A DNA stretch of 9,553 bases, taken from positions 1 through 9,553 of the forward strand of contig CAMYIQ010000011.1 of the NCBI GenBank assembly GCA_947258465.1, in the 5' to 3' direction. This stretch comes from an uncultured Erythrobacter sp. GTDB taxonomy: Bacteria > Pseudomonadota > Alphaproteobacteria > Sphingomonadales > Sphingomonadaceae. How positions within the stretch are numbered: the stretch's first letter is position 1; every line of letters starts with the position of its first letter. The notes beneath the pieces are model-generated. The model had not been told where the DNA came from. It did not search any database and saw only the letters and a program-made list of their open reading frames with translations. Positions 1 to 6,386 of this stretch are shown here, one piece after another. The position numbers and the translations under genes are program-made.

Positions 1-1140
1 CCAGGCCAATGTGCCGTTTGCCGCCACATCGAAAGTGCCGCTTGTATAGGGACGCCCAAGCGTTGTGCCGCCGAGACCCTCCGCAACGGTTGTGACACGA
101 CCGTCCAGCGATACACGGCCGATCTTCTTCTCGCCGCGATCATCGAAGGTGAAATAGATAGCGCGATTGCCGCTCCACCGGATATCGCCGACTTCGCGAT
201 CGAGGCTTTGGGTGAGATTGCGCGCGTCGCTACCATCGGCATTCTTCACGCAGACATCGATCTGCCACACCGGTCGTTTGATGTTCGGCATGCAGACGAA
301 AGCCACACGCGCACCGTCGGGCGATACTTGCGGATTGCCTTCCGCCCCGCTGCCGGAAGTGAACTGGCTGAGCGCGCGGCTACCGACATCGACCGTATAA
401 ATGTCGCTTTCGATCGTCTGCAGTTCCCAGCCCTCGTTGCGATTGGCGGAAAAATAGATGCTTCGGCCGTCGCGGCTCCACGATAGCGGCCCGTCGTGAT
501 CGAAATCGCCTTGGGTCAATTGGCGCGGCGTGCCGCCAGTTGCGGGAACCACGAAGACATGACGAAAGGCCGGGTCGAGAAAGCCCCGGCCATCACGGCG
601 GAACTGGGCGTGGTCGATGACCTTGACCGCGTCCGACCACTTGGCGCCTTTCGGCTTTTCCGGCATCTTCGCCAGCGGTTTGCGCTCGGCATCGACATTG
701 CTGGTAAAGGCGATCCATTGCCCGTCGGGCGACCAGGCAAGGCTGCTCGCGCCGCTGTCCAGACTTGCCACCTGCTGAACCTGTCCGCTGTCCATCCACC
801 GCGTGTAGATCGCGGCGCGGTCGTTGGAGTCGCGCCCGGTATAGGCAATGCGGCGGCCGTCGGGTGACCATTCGGCCTGGCTTGCCCCCTCGACCACCAG
901 GCGCGGTTCGCCACCGGCCACGGGGACCATCCAGACCGCCCCCTCGGTCCGGTCGGACATGATGTCGTTCGAGCGGCGGACGAACAGAACGGTGCGGCCA
1001 TCGGGCGATATCTTCGGATCGTCGGCATATTCCAGCGCGAATACGTCCTCGGCGCTGAATGTCGTATCGTCCTGCGCCGCCAGCGGTGCCGCCGCGATCA
1101 GCGGCCCAGCCAGCATCCATGCCCCGAAAAGGCTTCTCAT
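1..1140 (-). CDS. S9 family peptidase (prolyl oligopeptidase/acylaminoacyl peptidase type), N-terminal part
   Basis: The minus-strand frame is open for 380 codons from ATG at 1140 and runs off the left edge, so only the N-terminal half is present. Residues 1-23 look like a Sec signal peptide: Met-Arg, then a hydrophobic core, then PLAAQ before an acidic DD, so export to the periplasm is likely. The rest is a beta-propeller with repeated PD40/TolB-like motifs: SPDGR at about 45-49, WSPDGRR at 91-97, WSPDGQ at 136-141, and later WSRDGRS and VSPDGAR copies. This fits the regulatory propeller of S9 serine peptidases, which cleave short peptides. The Ser-Asp-His catalytic domain would lie beyond position 1, so activity cannot be judged. 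The start is supported by AAGGAG (1155-1150), 9 nt upstream. The alternative is a TolB-like or PD40 protein without a hydrolase domain. This is less likely, because the opening 'EDVFALEYADDPKISPDG' pattern is typical of S9 enzymes. Confidence 0.88.
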   Translation of the reverse strand, partial: MRSLFGAWMLAGPLIAAAPLAAQDDTTFSAEDVFALEYADDPKISPDGRTVLFVRRSNDIMSDRTEGAVWMVPVAGGEPRLVVEGASQAEWSPDGRRIAYTGRDSNDRAAIYTRWMDSGQVQQVASLDSGASSLAWSPDGQWIAFTSNVDAERKPLAKMPEKPKGAKWSDAVKVIDHAQFRRDGRGFLDPAFRHVFVVPATGGTPRQLTQGDFDHDGPLSWSRDGRSIYFSANRNEGWELQTIESDIYTVDVGSRALSQFTSGSGAEGNPQVSPDGARVAFVCMPNIKRPVWQIDVCVKNADGSDARNLTQSLDREVGDIRWSGNRAIYFTFDDRGEKKIGRVSLDGRVTTVAEGLGGTTLGRPYTSGTFDVAANGTLAW

Positions 1141-1172
1141 CTGCCTCGTCTCCTTAATTCGTGAGACGCGGC

Positions 1173-1203
1173 GTAGCACAGAAAAAGGGGCGCGGAAGGT
1201 CAA
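1173..1203 (-). promoter_or_regulatory. Candidate promoter for the S9 peptidase gene, with its -35 in a terminator loop
   Basis: On the minus strand TTGACC (1203-1198) is a good -35 hexamer. The -10 region is weak: TGTGCT at 17-nt spacing or TGCTAC at 19-nt spacing (1178-1173). The -35 lies in the loop of the terminator that ends the upstream gene. The position suits the S9 gene, which starts at 1140 and has little other upstream space. The same hexamer TTGACC is the -35 of the tRNA-Gln promoter candidate near 8491. The call rests on sequence resemblance only. Confidence 0.28.
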
Positions 1204-1219
1204 ATCCCGCGCCCCTTTT
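1183..1219 (-). terminator. Rho-independent terminator after the TM-repeat membrane protein gene
   Basis: There is a perfect inverted repeat. The arms are 1183-1195 and 1207-1219, 13 bp including a 9-bp GC core (GGGGCGCGG/CCGCGCCCC), with an 11-nt loop. On the minus strand the stem is followed by a run of Ts. It sits 24 bp beyond the stop of the membrane protein gene and before the S9 peptidase start. A/T runs flank both arms, but no plus-strand gene ends here. Confidence 0.85.
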
Positions 1220-1242
1220 ACATTCCCGAAGGGTCGTTGTGT

Positions 1243-2451
1243 TCAGGCGCCCGGAGGCAAGGGGGCGTCCGATTTCGGGGCCGATCCGGCAAGATCGCTG
1301 TCCATCTGTTCGAGTTTCTTCGCCGCCCAGTCGCGCCCACCGAGACCGAAAGCGAGCGCGCCTGCGACCGCGATGCCCGCGATGAGGATGGTCAGCGCAT
1401 TGGCCGGAATCATTCCGCCGATGCCGGTGAATTGCAGCCCCATGAAGACGAACAGGATGATCGTTGCCCAACGGACGATGGTGGCCGCCGTCGTGCTTCC
1501 CGCATCGCCCGCGATCAGCCGCGCGAGCAGATTGGCGATCAGGAAGCCGAAGGCGATGACCACTGCCCCGAAGATCACCCGGCCGCCAAGTTCGAGCAGT
1601 TGATCGAGGATCACGGTCAGTTCGGGAAAACCGAGCAACCGTGTCGCCGCGATGGCGAAGAACAGGATGATTGCCACCTGCACCACTCGGGCGATGATGC
1701 CCGATGCGGTGGTGCCGTCTCCGACCAGTCCGGTTTCCGCCAATGCCCGGTCGACCCCAAGGCCCGGCAACACCTCCTTGATGATCTGCACCACGAATTT
1801 GCTGATCAGATAGCCGATCCCCAGCAGCACTGCCGCGGCGATGATGTTCGGGATGGCGGCGAAGATCATCTCGAGCATGCGAGAAGCCGGACCGCTTATC
1901 GAATCGATGCCAAGCTGTTCGAGCGCGGCGATTGCCACCGGAATGGCGATCAGGACATAGATGATGGTGCCGATGGTCTTGCTGATCGTGGTGTTGCCGG
2001 TGACATTGTCGACCCCGCCGCGATTGGCCCATTTGTCGAAATCGACCGTTTGCAGCGTCGTCACGACCAGGTCGCGCGCAATCCGCGCAACCATCATGCC
2101 GATAAAGAAGATGAGGCCCGCCCACAGCAGGTTGGGCAGGAAATCGACGACGTTCTCGAGCAGGCTGTCGATCGGCCCCGCAACACCGCCCAGTTCGAGG
2201 ATATTGAGAATGATCAGCAAGCCGAACAGCCAGATCAGCAAGGACACGATCTTACCCAGCGATTCCCCGAGCGACTGGCCGCTGCCGGTTCCGCGCTTGA
2301 AGAAATCGACAGCGTCTACGAGTTTGGCGAAGGCCCATTTCGCCGCGCGTGCGGCGAGCCAGGTGATGACGAGCGCCACGATGGCCAGAAGGATTTTCTC
2401 CCCCAGATCCATCGCCAGCTGTTCGTCGAAACGATAGCGATCGAAAATCAT
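1243..2451 (-). CDS. TM-helix-repeat membrane protein, mechanosensitive-ion-channel family (CmpX-like)
   Basis: This is a 402-residue, almost entirely hydrophobic integral membrane protein. It contains four similar units, each a helix ending in a pattern like G(I/M/L)xxA(R/K) followed by a charged turn and a second helix. The units lie at about 15-90, 95-180, 190-290 and 295-350. A ninth helix follows and ends in AFGLGGRDWA near 375-385. This matches the 'conserved TM helix' repeat proteins commonly annotated as mechanosensitive ion channels. The terminal FGLGG(R)xxA resembles the pore-helix end in MscS relatives, but almost nothing follows it, so the cytoplasmic MscS beta-barrel is absent. 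A role in membrane tension or ion flux is family-level inference. I chose the start at 2451 because GGGGAGAGG lies just upstream of that ATG. In-frame ATGs at 2466 and 2493 lack a comparable site. The gene is divergent from the asparaginase gene and ends 24 bp before a terminator. Confidence 0.85.
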   Translation of the reverse strand: MIFDRYRFDEQLAMDLGEKILLAIVALVITWLAARAAKWAFAKLVDAVDFFKRGTGSGQSLGESLGKIVSLLIWLFGLLIILNILELGGVAGPIDSLLENVVDFLPNLLWAGLIFFIGMMVARIARDLVVTTLQTVDFDKWANRGGVDNVTGNTTISKTIGTIIYVLIAIPVAIAALEQLGIDSISGPASRMLEMIFAAIPNIIAAAVLLGIGYLISKFVVQIIKEVLPGLGVDRALAETGLVGDGTTASGIIARVVQVAIILFFAIAATRLLGFPELTVILDQLLELGGRVIFGAVVIAFGFLIANLLARLIAGDAGSTTAATIVRWATIILFVFMGLQFTGIGGMIPANALTILIAGIAVAGALAFGLGGRDWAAKKLEQMDSDLAGSAPKSDAPLPPGA

Positions 2452-2455
2452 GAAA

Positions 2456-2464
2456 CCTCTCCCC
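2456..2464 (-). promoter_or_regulatory. Ribosome binding site fixing the start of the membrane protein at 2451
   Basis: The minus strand reads GGGGAGAGG, then TTTC, then ATG. This purine-rich site is the best Shine-Dalgarno match among the three in-frame ATGs (2451, 2466, 2493). It overlaps the first base of the 2466 ATG, which argues against that upstream start. Confidence 0.6.
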
Positions 2465-2560
2465 ATTGGTTTCCGTAGCGTCAGGGCTATCACGCTGTCG
2501 GAAATTTACAAAATTGGCGCGGGGGATTGAGTGGATAACTCGCCGTGCTATCTCCCTCGC

Positions 2561-3658
2561 ATGAGAGGATTTTTCACACCGCTAGCCCGCGCTTTCGCCG
2601 CGCTTTCGATCCTGTTCGCTTATCCTGCGGCGGCGCAGGCCGATCCGCCCTGGTCGATCGCCATCCATGGCGGCGCCGGGACTATTGAACGCGAAAACAT
2701 GACGGCGGAGCAGGACGCGGCCTATCGCGCGGCGCTGCAGAAGGCGCTCGATGCCGGGGCCAAGGTGCTGCGCGAAGGCGGCAGCGCGATGGATGCGATC
2801 CAGGCGGCGATCGAACCGATGGAGGACGATCCGCTGTTCAACGCTGGCCGAGGCGCGGTGCTGACCTGGGATGGCGATATCGAACTCGACGCTTCGATCA
2901 TGGACGGGCGCACGCGCGATGCGGGCGCCGTGGCGGGCGTCACCGGGATCCGTCACCCGATCGAGCTTGCGCGCAAAGTGATGACCGACAGCCCGCATGT
3001 CATGCTGGCGGGGGACGGGGCCGAGGCATTCGCGGCTGAGCAGGGGCTCGAACTGATGCCGCCCGAATGGTTCGAGACCGAACGGCGCAAGGAAGCGCTC
3101 CAACGGATGAAGGCCCGGAAGCTCTCGGCGATCGACGTCGATATCAAGTTCGGAACGGTTGGCGCAGTGGCGCTCGACAGCCAGGGCAACATGGCGGCGG
3201 GCACTTCGACCGGCGGGATGACGGGCAAGCGCTGGGGCCGGATCGGCGATGCGCCGATCATCGGTGCGGGCACCTATGCCGATAACCGCGCCTGCGCGGT
3301 CTCGGCCACGGGCTGGGGCGAGTTCTTCATTCGAGTCGGCGTGGCGCATGAGATCTGCACGCGCCTGCGCTATCGCTACCAGGCGGACATCGCTGCTGCG
3401 CAGGCCGAAGTGCCGCGCGACAGCGAAGGGCAACCGACCTATATCGTCCACGCCAGCGAGTTCGGACTCGATGCCGCCCACGCTCAGGAAGAGATCGATG
3501 CGGTGATCGCCGAAGTCGGGGCGCTGGGCGGCGATGGCGGTGTCATCGTCGTGACCGGCGAGGGGCACCCGCTGTTCTCGATGAACACATCGGGCATGTA
3601 TCGCGGCCGCGCCACCAGCGATGGCACGAACGAGGTGGCGATTTACGCTGACGAATAA
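2561..3658 (+). CDS. Isoaspartyl peptidase / plant-type L-asparaginase (Ntn hydrolase), exported
   Basis: The product is 365 residues and belongs to the threonine Ntn-hydrolase asparaginase family (EcAIII/IaaA type). The family hydrolyses isoaspartyl dipeptides and, more weakly, L-asparagine. IHGGAG at 35-40 is the family N-terminal signature, and NAGRGAVLT at about 94-102 is also diagnostic. The autocleavage site is FGTVGAVALD, with Thr199 as predicted nucleophile of the beta subunit. It is followed by TSTGGMTGK and GRIGDAPIIGAGTYADN, which match the substrate pocket. Residues 1-27 form a signal peptide (MRGFF, then a hydrophobic core ending AAAQA), suggesting periplasmic maturation, whereas E. 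coli IaaA is cytosolic. The start is uncertain. GTG at 2531 is in frame behind GGGGGA and would add ten residues, but ATG at 2561 gives the more natural signal peptide. The stop codon touches the convergent beta-lactamase stop with no bases between. Confidence 0.93.
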   Translation: MRGFFTPLARAFAALSILFAYPAAAQADPPWSIAIHGGAGTIERENMTAEQDAAYRAALQKALDAGAKVLREGGSAMDAIQAAIEPMEDDPLFNAGRGAVLTWDGDIELDASIMDGRTRDAGAVAGVTGIRHPIELARKVMTDSPHVMLAGDGAEAFAAEQGLELMPPEWFETERRKEALQRMKARKLSAIDVDIKFGTVGAVALDSQGNMAAGTSTGGMTGKRWGRIGDAPIIGAGTYADNRACAVSATGWGEFFIRVGVAHEICTRLRYRYQADIAAAQAEVPRDSEGQPTYIVHASEFGLDAAHAQEEIDAVIAEVGALGGDGGVIVVTGEGHPLFSMNTSGMYRGRATSDGTNEVAIYADE

Positions 3659-4588
3659 TCAGGTCGTCACGGACGCTTCGTGCTTTCGCGCCCAATCGCC
3701 GAGTAGCTTGCCCACCTGCACGAAAGCCGCATCGACCTTTTCGCCATCGACCGGTGCCCCGACGGGTGACTGATGGTACACGGCAAAGAATGTGGGTGCG
3801 TGGGAGGGATCGAGCGCAAAGCCGATATTTCCGCGCAGATAGCCCATTCTTGGGTGCGCGCCCGAATTGCCGGTCTTGTCGCCGGCGACCCAGTCTGCGG
3901 GCAGGCCCGCCCTCACACGCTTCAGGCCGGTCGTCGATTCGATCATCCACTGGCGCAGTTCCCGTTGCCGAGGGGCGGCGAGTGGCGATTCGCTGTTCGT
4001 ATCGAGCATTTTCGCGAGCGTGCGAACCATGGCTGCCGGCGTCGTCGTGTCGCGGACATCGCCTTCCGGGACAAAATTCACCGCCGTTTCCATCCGGTCG
4101 AGCCGCGAAGTCTCGTCGCCGATCCTGCGCCAGAAAGCCGTCAGTCCGGCAGGTCCGCCGACCCGATCGAGCAGCAGGTTGGCCGCCAGATTGTCCGACA
4201 CCGTCTGGGCGGCATGAGCGAGTTCGCGCAGCGTCGCGCCCTGCGCGACACGCTCGCCGGTGAAGGGTGTGTGAAAGATGAGATCGTCGGCTGTCCAGGT
4301 CACCCGCTCGGACAGGTCGAGCATGCCATCCTGATCGAGCGCGAGGACCAAAGCCGCGAGCGACGTCTTGAAAGTCGAACACATGGGGAAGCGCTCGTCA
4401 CCGCGATAGGCAAGCGATGCGCGATATGCCGGAGAATGGAGCGCCACGCCAAGCCGCCCTCCGAGCGCGCGCTCGATGATACGCAGCGCCGCCCGGAGAC
4501 GGCCATCCCAACTCCGGTCGAGAGGCACGCAGGCCATGCCGGCAAGGGCCGCCGCACCGGCGATCATGCTGCGCCGATCGAGCTTCAT
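3659..4588 (-). CDS. Class A beta-lactamase
   Basis: The product is 309 residues with the complete class A serine beta-lactamase set, nearly in Ambler numbering plus one. S71-T-F-K74 holds the acylating serine and lysine, S131-D-N133 is the SDN loop, E167 with N171 is the omega loop (METAVN), and K238-T-G240 is the KTG box. The enzyme hydrolyses beta-lactams through an acyl-serine intermediate. The N-terminus (DRRSMIAGAAALAG) has a twin arginine before a hydrophobic stretch, so Tat export to the periplasm is plausible. Cys20 lacks a good lipobox. The Cys before the active serine (Ambler 69) is present, but the partner at 238 is Ser, so the disulfide of KPC/NMC-type carbapenemases is not expected. 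The spectrum cannot be read from sequence. The ATG overlaps the prephenate dehydratase stop as ATGA, and GGGG directly abuts the ATG, too close for a normal Shine-Dalgarno. There is no adjacent LysR-type ampR regulator and no mobile element, so it looks chromosomal and intrinsic. Confidence 0.95.
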   Translation of the reverse strand: MKLDRRSMIAGAAALAGMACVPLDRSWDGRLRAALRIIERALGGRLGVALHSPAYRASLAYRGDERFPMCSTFKTSLAALVLALDQDGMLDLSERVTWTADDLIFHTPFTGERVAQGATLRELAHAAQTVSDNLAANLLLDRVGGPAGLTAFWRRIGDETSRLDRMETAVNFVPEGDVRDTTTPAAMVRTLAKMLDTNSESPLAAPRQRELRQWMIESTTGLKRVRAGLPADWVAGDKTGNSGAHPRMGYLRGNIGFALDPSHAPTFFAVYHQSPVGAPVDGEKVDAAFVQVGKLLGDWARKHEASVTT

Positions 4589-5478
4589 CCCCGTTTACGC
4601 GCTTGCAGATAGCTGCCCAGCAGCCGGACGTCGTTCGTCTGGAAGGCGAGTTCCTCCAGCGCAGCATCCACGCGCGGCTCGCCCGGGGCACCTTCGATAT
4701 CGGCAAAGAATTGCGTCGCCGCGAAGCTTGCCCCCTTCTGATAGCTTTCCAGCTTGGTCATGTTGACACCATTGGTCGCGAAACAGCCCAGCGCCTTGTA
4801 GAGGGCGGCAGGGATATTCTTCACCTCGAAAATGAAGGTGGTCATCGCCTGCGCGCCTTCGAGCGCCGCGGGATCGAGCGGTTCCTTCGCCAGCACGACG
4901 AATCGTGTTGTGTTGTCATGCGCGTCCTCGACTTCGCGCTCGATAATGTCGAGACCGTACAGATCTGCCGCCAGCGCCGGGGCGATGGCTGCGACATCCC
5001 GCCTGCCGCTCTCCGCAACGAAGGCCGCCGCGCCCGCTGTATCGGCATGGCTGAGGCCGACAATTCCGCGTTCGGACAGGAATTTGTGCGACTGCCCGAG
5101 TGCCTGAGGATGGCTGTAAGCGGCCTCGAACGGGCCTGGACCCAATGCCATCAGGCAGTGCGTGATGCGCATGAAATGTTCGGCCACAATGGCCAGCCCG
5201 CTGCCGGGAAGCAAGAAGTGGATATCGGCCACGCGGCCATGCTGGCTGTTCTCGATCGGGATCATCGCGCAGCCTGCCGCACCGCTTTCGACCGCTTCGA
5301 GCGCATCTTCGAAGCTGAAGCACGGCAAAGGCAGCGCATCGGGAGCGAACTGCATAGCCGCCTGATGCGAGTTCGAACCCGGCGCACCGCCAAAGGCAAT
5401 GGCGCGCACGGGATCTTGCGCTGCGGCGGCGCGCATCGAGTCGACGAGGGCGAGAGCGGGCTTGGCGAATTGGCGCAT
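4585..5478 (-). CDS. pheA: Prephenate dehydratase
   Basis: The product is a 297-residue monofunctional prephenate dehydratase, which converts prephenate to phenylpyruvate in phenylalanine biosynthesis. The catalytic domain spans roughly 25-200. It contains FGGAPGSNSHQAA near 29-41, CFSFEDALEAV, MIPIENSQHGRVADIHFLL near 72-90, YSHPQAL near 121-127, and the catalytic DNTTRF with Thr191-Arg-Phe193. A C-terminal ACT domain (about 207-290) has IPAALYKALGCF and KLESYQKG, where the family's Phe-binding GALV and ESRP motifs sit. It is probably feedback-inhibited by phenylalanine, though both motifs are the variant alphaproteobacterial form. No chorismate mutase domain is fused. I chose ATG 5478 because homologues begin about 25 residues before the AFxGxPG motif. 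Upstream ATGs at 5514 and 5580 would add an Arg-rich stretch. The stop overlaps the beta-lactamase start by 4 nt, and the gene is divergent from the cytochrome c gene. Confidence 0.95.
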   Translation of the reverse strand: MRQFAKPALALVDSMRAAAAQDPVRAIAFGGAPGSNSHQAAMQFAPDALPLPCFSFEDALEAVESGAAGCAMIPIENSQHGRVADIHFLLPGSGLAIVAEHFMRITHCLMALGPGPFEAAYSHPQALGQSHKFLSERGIVGLSHADTAGAAAFVAESGRRDVAAIAPALAADLYGLDIIEREVEDAHDNTTRFVVLAKEPLDPAALEGAQAMTTFIFEVKNIPAALYKALGCFATNGVNMTKLESYQKGASFAATQFFADIEGAPGEPRVDAALEELAFQTNDVRLLGSYLQARKRG

Positions 5479-5537
5479 GGTCCGAGCGGCGTTACGGATG
5501 CGTTGTGGTCGCATCAAGCGGTATTGCGCCCTGCGCA

Positions 5538-5557
5538 CTTGCGCAAGGCGTGCACGC
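5538..5557. repeat. Two abutting 10-bp perfect palindromes in the pheA/cytochrome c divergent region
   Basis: CTTGCGCAAG (5538-5547) and GCGTGCACGC (5548-5557) are each perfect palindromes and touch end to end. They lie in the 136 bp between the divergent pheA and cytochrome c starts. The first contains TTGCGC on both strands, a possible -35 in each direction. They may form an operator or may be a chance GC-rich arrangement. No regulator gene lies next to them. Confidence 0.45.
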
Positions 5558-5567
5558 GCACTAGAGC
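5539..5567 (+). promoter_or_regulatory. Candidate promoter for the cytochrome c gene
   Basis: TTGCGC (5539-5544), a 17-nt spacer and TAGAGC (5562-5567) resemble a sigma-70-type promoter, placing a start site near 5574, about 40 nt before the ATG at 5615. The -10 sits in an ACTAGA context, as does the tRNA-Gln promoter candidate near 8511. The match is weak in absolute terms. Confidence 0.3.
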
Positions 5568-5614
5568 GGCGCGCAACCATCAGACCAACCGATTTTTCGC
5601 CGGGTATTTACGCA

Positions 5615-6322
5615 ATGGACGATCGCTTCAACACCGCCGCTGGCTGGGTTCTCTTCGCGGGCATCATTGCCCTTGGTGGTTCCATAGTTTCGGGGATGTA
5701 TTTCCACGCCGACGATGGCGGGCTGCCGGAGGGTGTGGAACCCGGGTATTTCATCGAAGGCGAGGAAAGCGAAGGCGGCGCCGATGCGGGACCCGACCTG
5801 GGCACTTTGCTGGCCAATGCGGATGCCGCCGCCGGCGAGCGCGTTTTCGCCAAGTGCACGGCCTGCCACACGATCGATCAGGGCGGGGCCAACGGTATCG
5901 GTCCCAATCTTTATGGCGTCATGGGCAAGGCGATTGCCGGCGGCGCGGCCGGTTTTGCCTACAGCTCTGCACTCACCGAAAAGGGTGGCCAGTGGACATG
6001 GGAAAACATGGATGCCTGGCTGACGAGCCCGCGGGGCTTTGCCAATGGCACGAAGATGAGCTTCGCTGGCCTCGGCAAACCGGAAGACCGGGCCAATGTC
6101 ATGGAATTCATGGCAACTTACGGGGGGGCACCGGCCAAGCCCGAGCCCGCCGCGCCTGAAGAAGAGGTTGTCGAAGGCGAGGATGCGCCGGGCGCCGGTC
6201 CCGGTCCGGTCGAAGGCGCTGAAGTGGGCGCCGCGGAAGCTGCTGGCGGGATGAGCGCCGACCAGCCGGTTGCCGCCGGCAATGCCGCGACCGACAATGA
6301 AGGCGCAACCAAGGTCGACTGA
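5615..6322 (+). CDS. Membrane-anchored class I cytochrome c (CycM-like)
   Basis: The product is 235 residues. One N-terminal helix at about 9-30 (WVLFAGIIALGG) would act as an uncleaved anchor, placing the heme domain in the periplasm. An acidic Gly-rich linker follows. The class I heme domain spans about 68-172, with C81-T-A-C84-H85 for covalent heme attachment, GPNLYGV at 96-102 and axial Met148 in TKMSF. It resembles the CycM/cytochrome c552 proteins that carry electrons from the bc1 complex to an aa3-type oxidase. That role is inferred from family and from its position divergent from pheA, which I recall from other alphaproteobacteria. The last 60 or so residues (about 173-235) are a low-complexity Ala/Glu/Pro/Gly acidic tail of unknown role. 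The start is the first ATG that places the anchor at the N-terminus. The open frame extends upstream to 5399, but that part overlaps pheA. A terminator follows the stop. Confidence 0.92.
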   Translation: MDDRFNTAAGWVLFAGIIALGGSIVSGMYFHADDGGLPEGVEPGYFIEGEESEGGADAGPDLGTLLANADAAAGERVFAKCTACHTIDQGGANGIGPNLYGVMGKAIAGGAAGFAYSSALTEKGGQWTWENMDAWLTSPRGFANGTKMSFAGLGKPEDRANVMEFMATYGGAPAKPEPAAPEEEVVEGEDAPGAGPGPVEGAEVGAAEAAGGMSADQPVAAGNAATDNEGATKVD

Positions 6323-6349
6323 CCCCGGTTCCGCTATCGATCAATTTCG

Positions 6350-6375
6350 AAACCCCGCCCTTGGCGGGGTTTTTT
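6350..6375 (+). terminator. Rho-independent terminator after the cytochrome c gene
   Basis: AAACCCCGCC (6350-6359), a 3-nt loop (CTT) and GGCGGGGTTT (6363-6372) give a 10-bp stem followed by further Ts to 6375. It lies 28 bp after the cytochrome c stop. The minus-strand rlmE gene stops at 6387, so the hairpin could also slow that transcript, but the U-run is much better on the plus strand. Confidence 0.92.
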
Positions 6376-6386
6376 GTGCCCTGCGC

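Noticed and set aside
1237..2478. 413-codon plus-strand open frame
   Set aside because: It is antisense to the TM-repeat membrane protein. The translation is Asp/Arg/His/Gln-rich with no recognisable domain, as expected for the complement of a GC-rich gene.
2452..2560. Possible promoters and operator in the 109-bp divergent gap, including AGCGT/ACGCT arms at 2477-2481 and 2492-2496
   Set aside because: The arms are only 5 bp around a 10-nt gap, and no -35/-10 pair with good spacing was found on either strand. A promoter must exist here, but I cannot place it.
2582..3568. 328-codon minus-strand open frame
   Set aside because: It is antisense to the asparaginase gene, Arg/His-rich and without family motifs.
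5479..5580. Upstream extension of pheA to ATG 5580
   Set aside because: It adds an Arg-rich stretch with no match to the family N-terminus, and it would cover the probable divergent promoter region.
4603..6159. 518-codon plus-strand open frame spanning the pheA and cytochrome c region
   Set aside because: It crosses two well-supported genes in the wrong strand or frame. Its translation is low-complexity and Arg-rich, without a domain.
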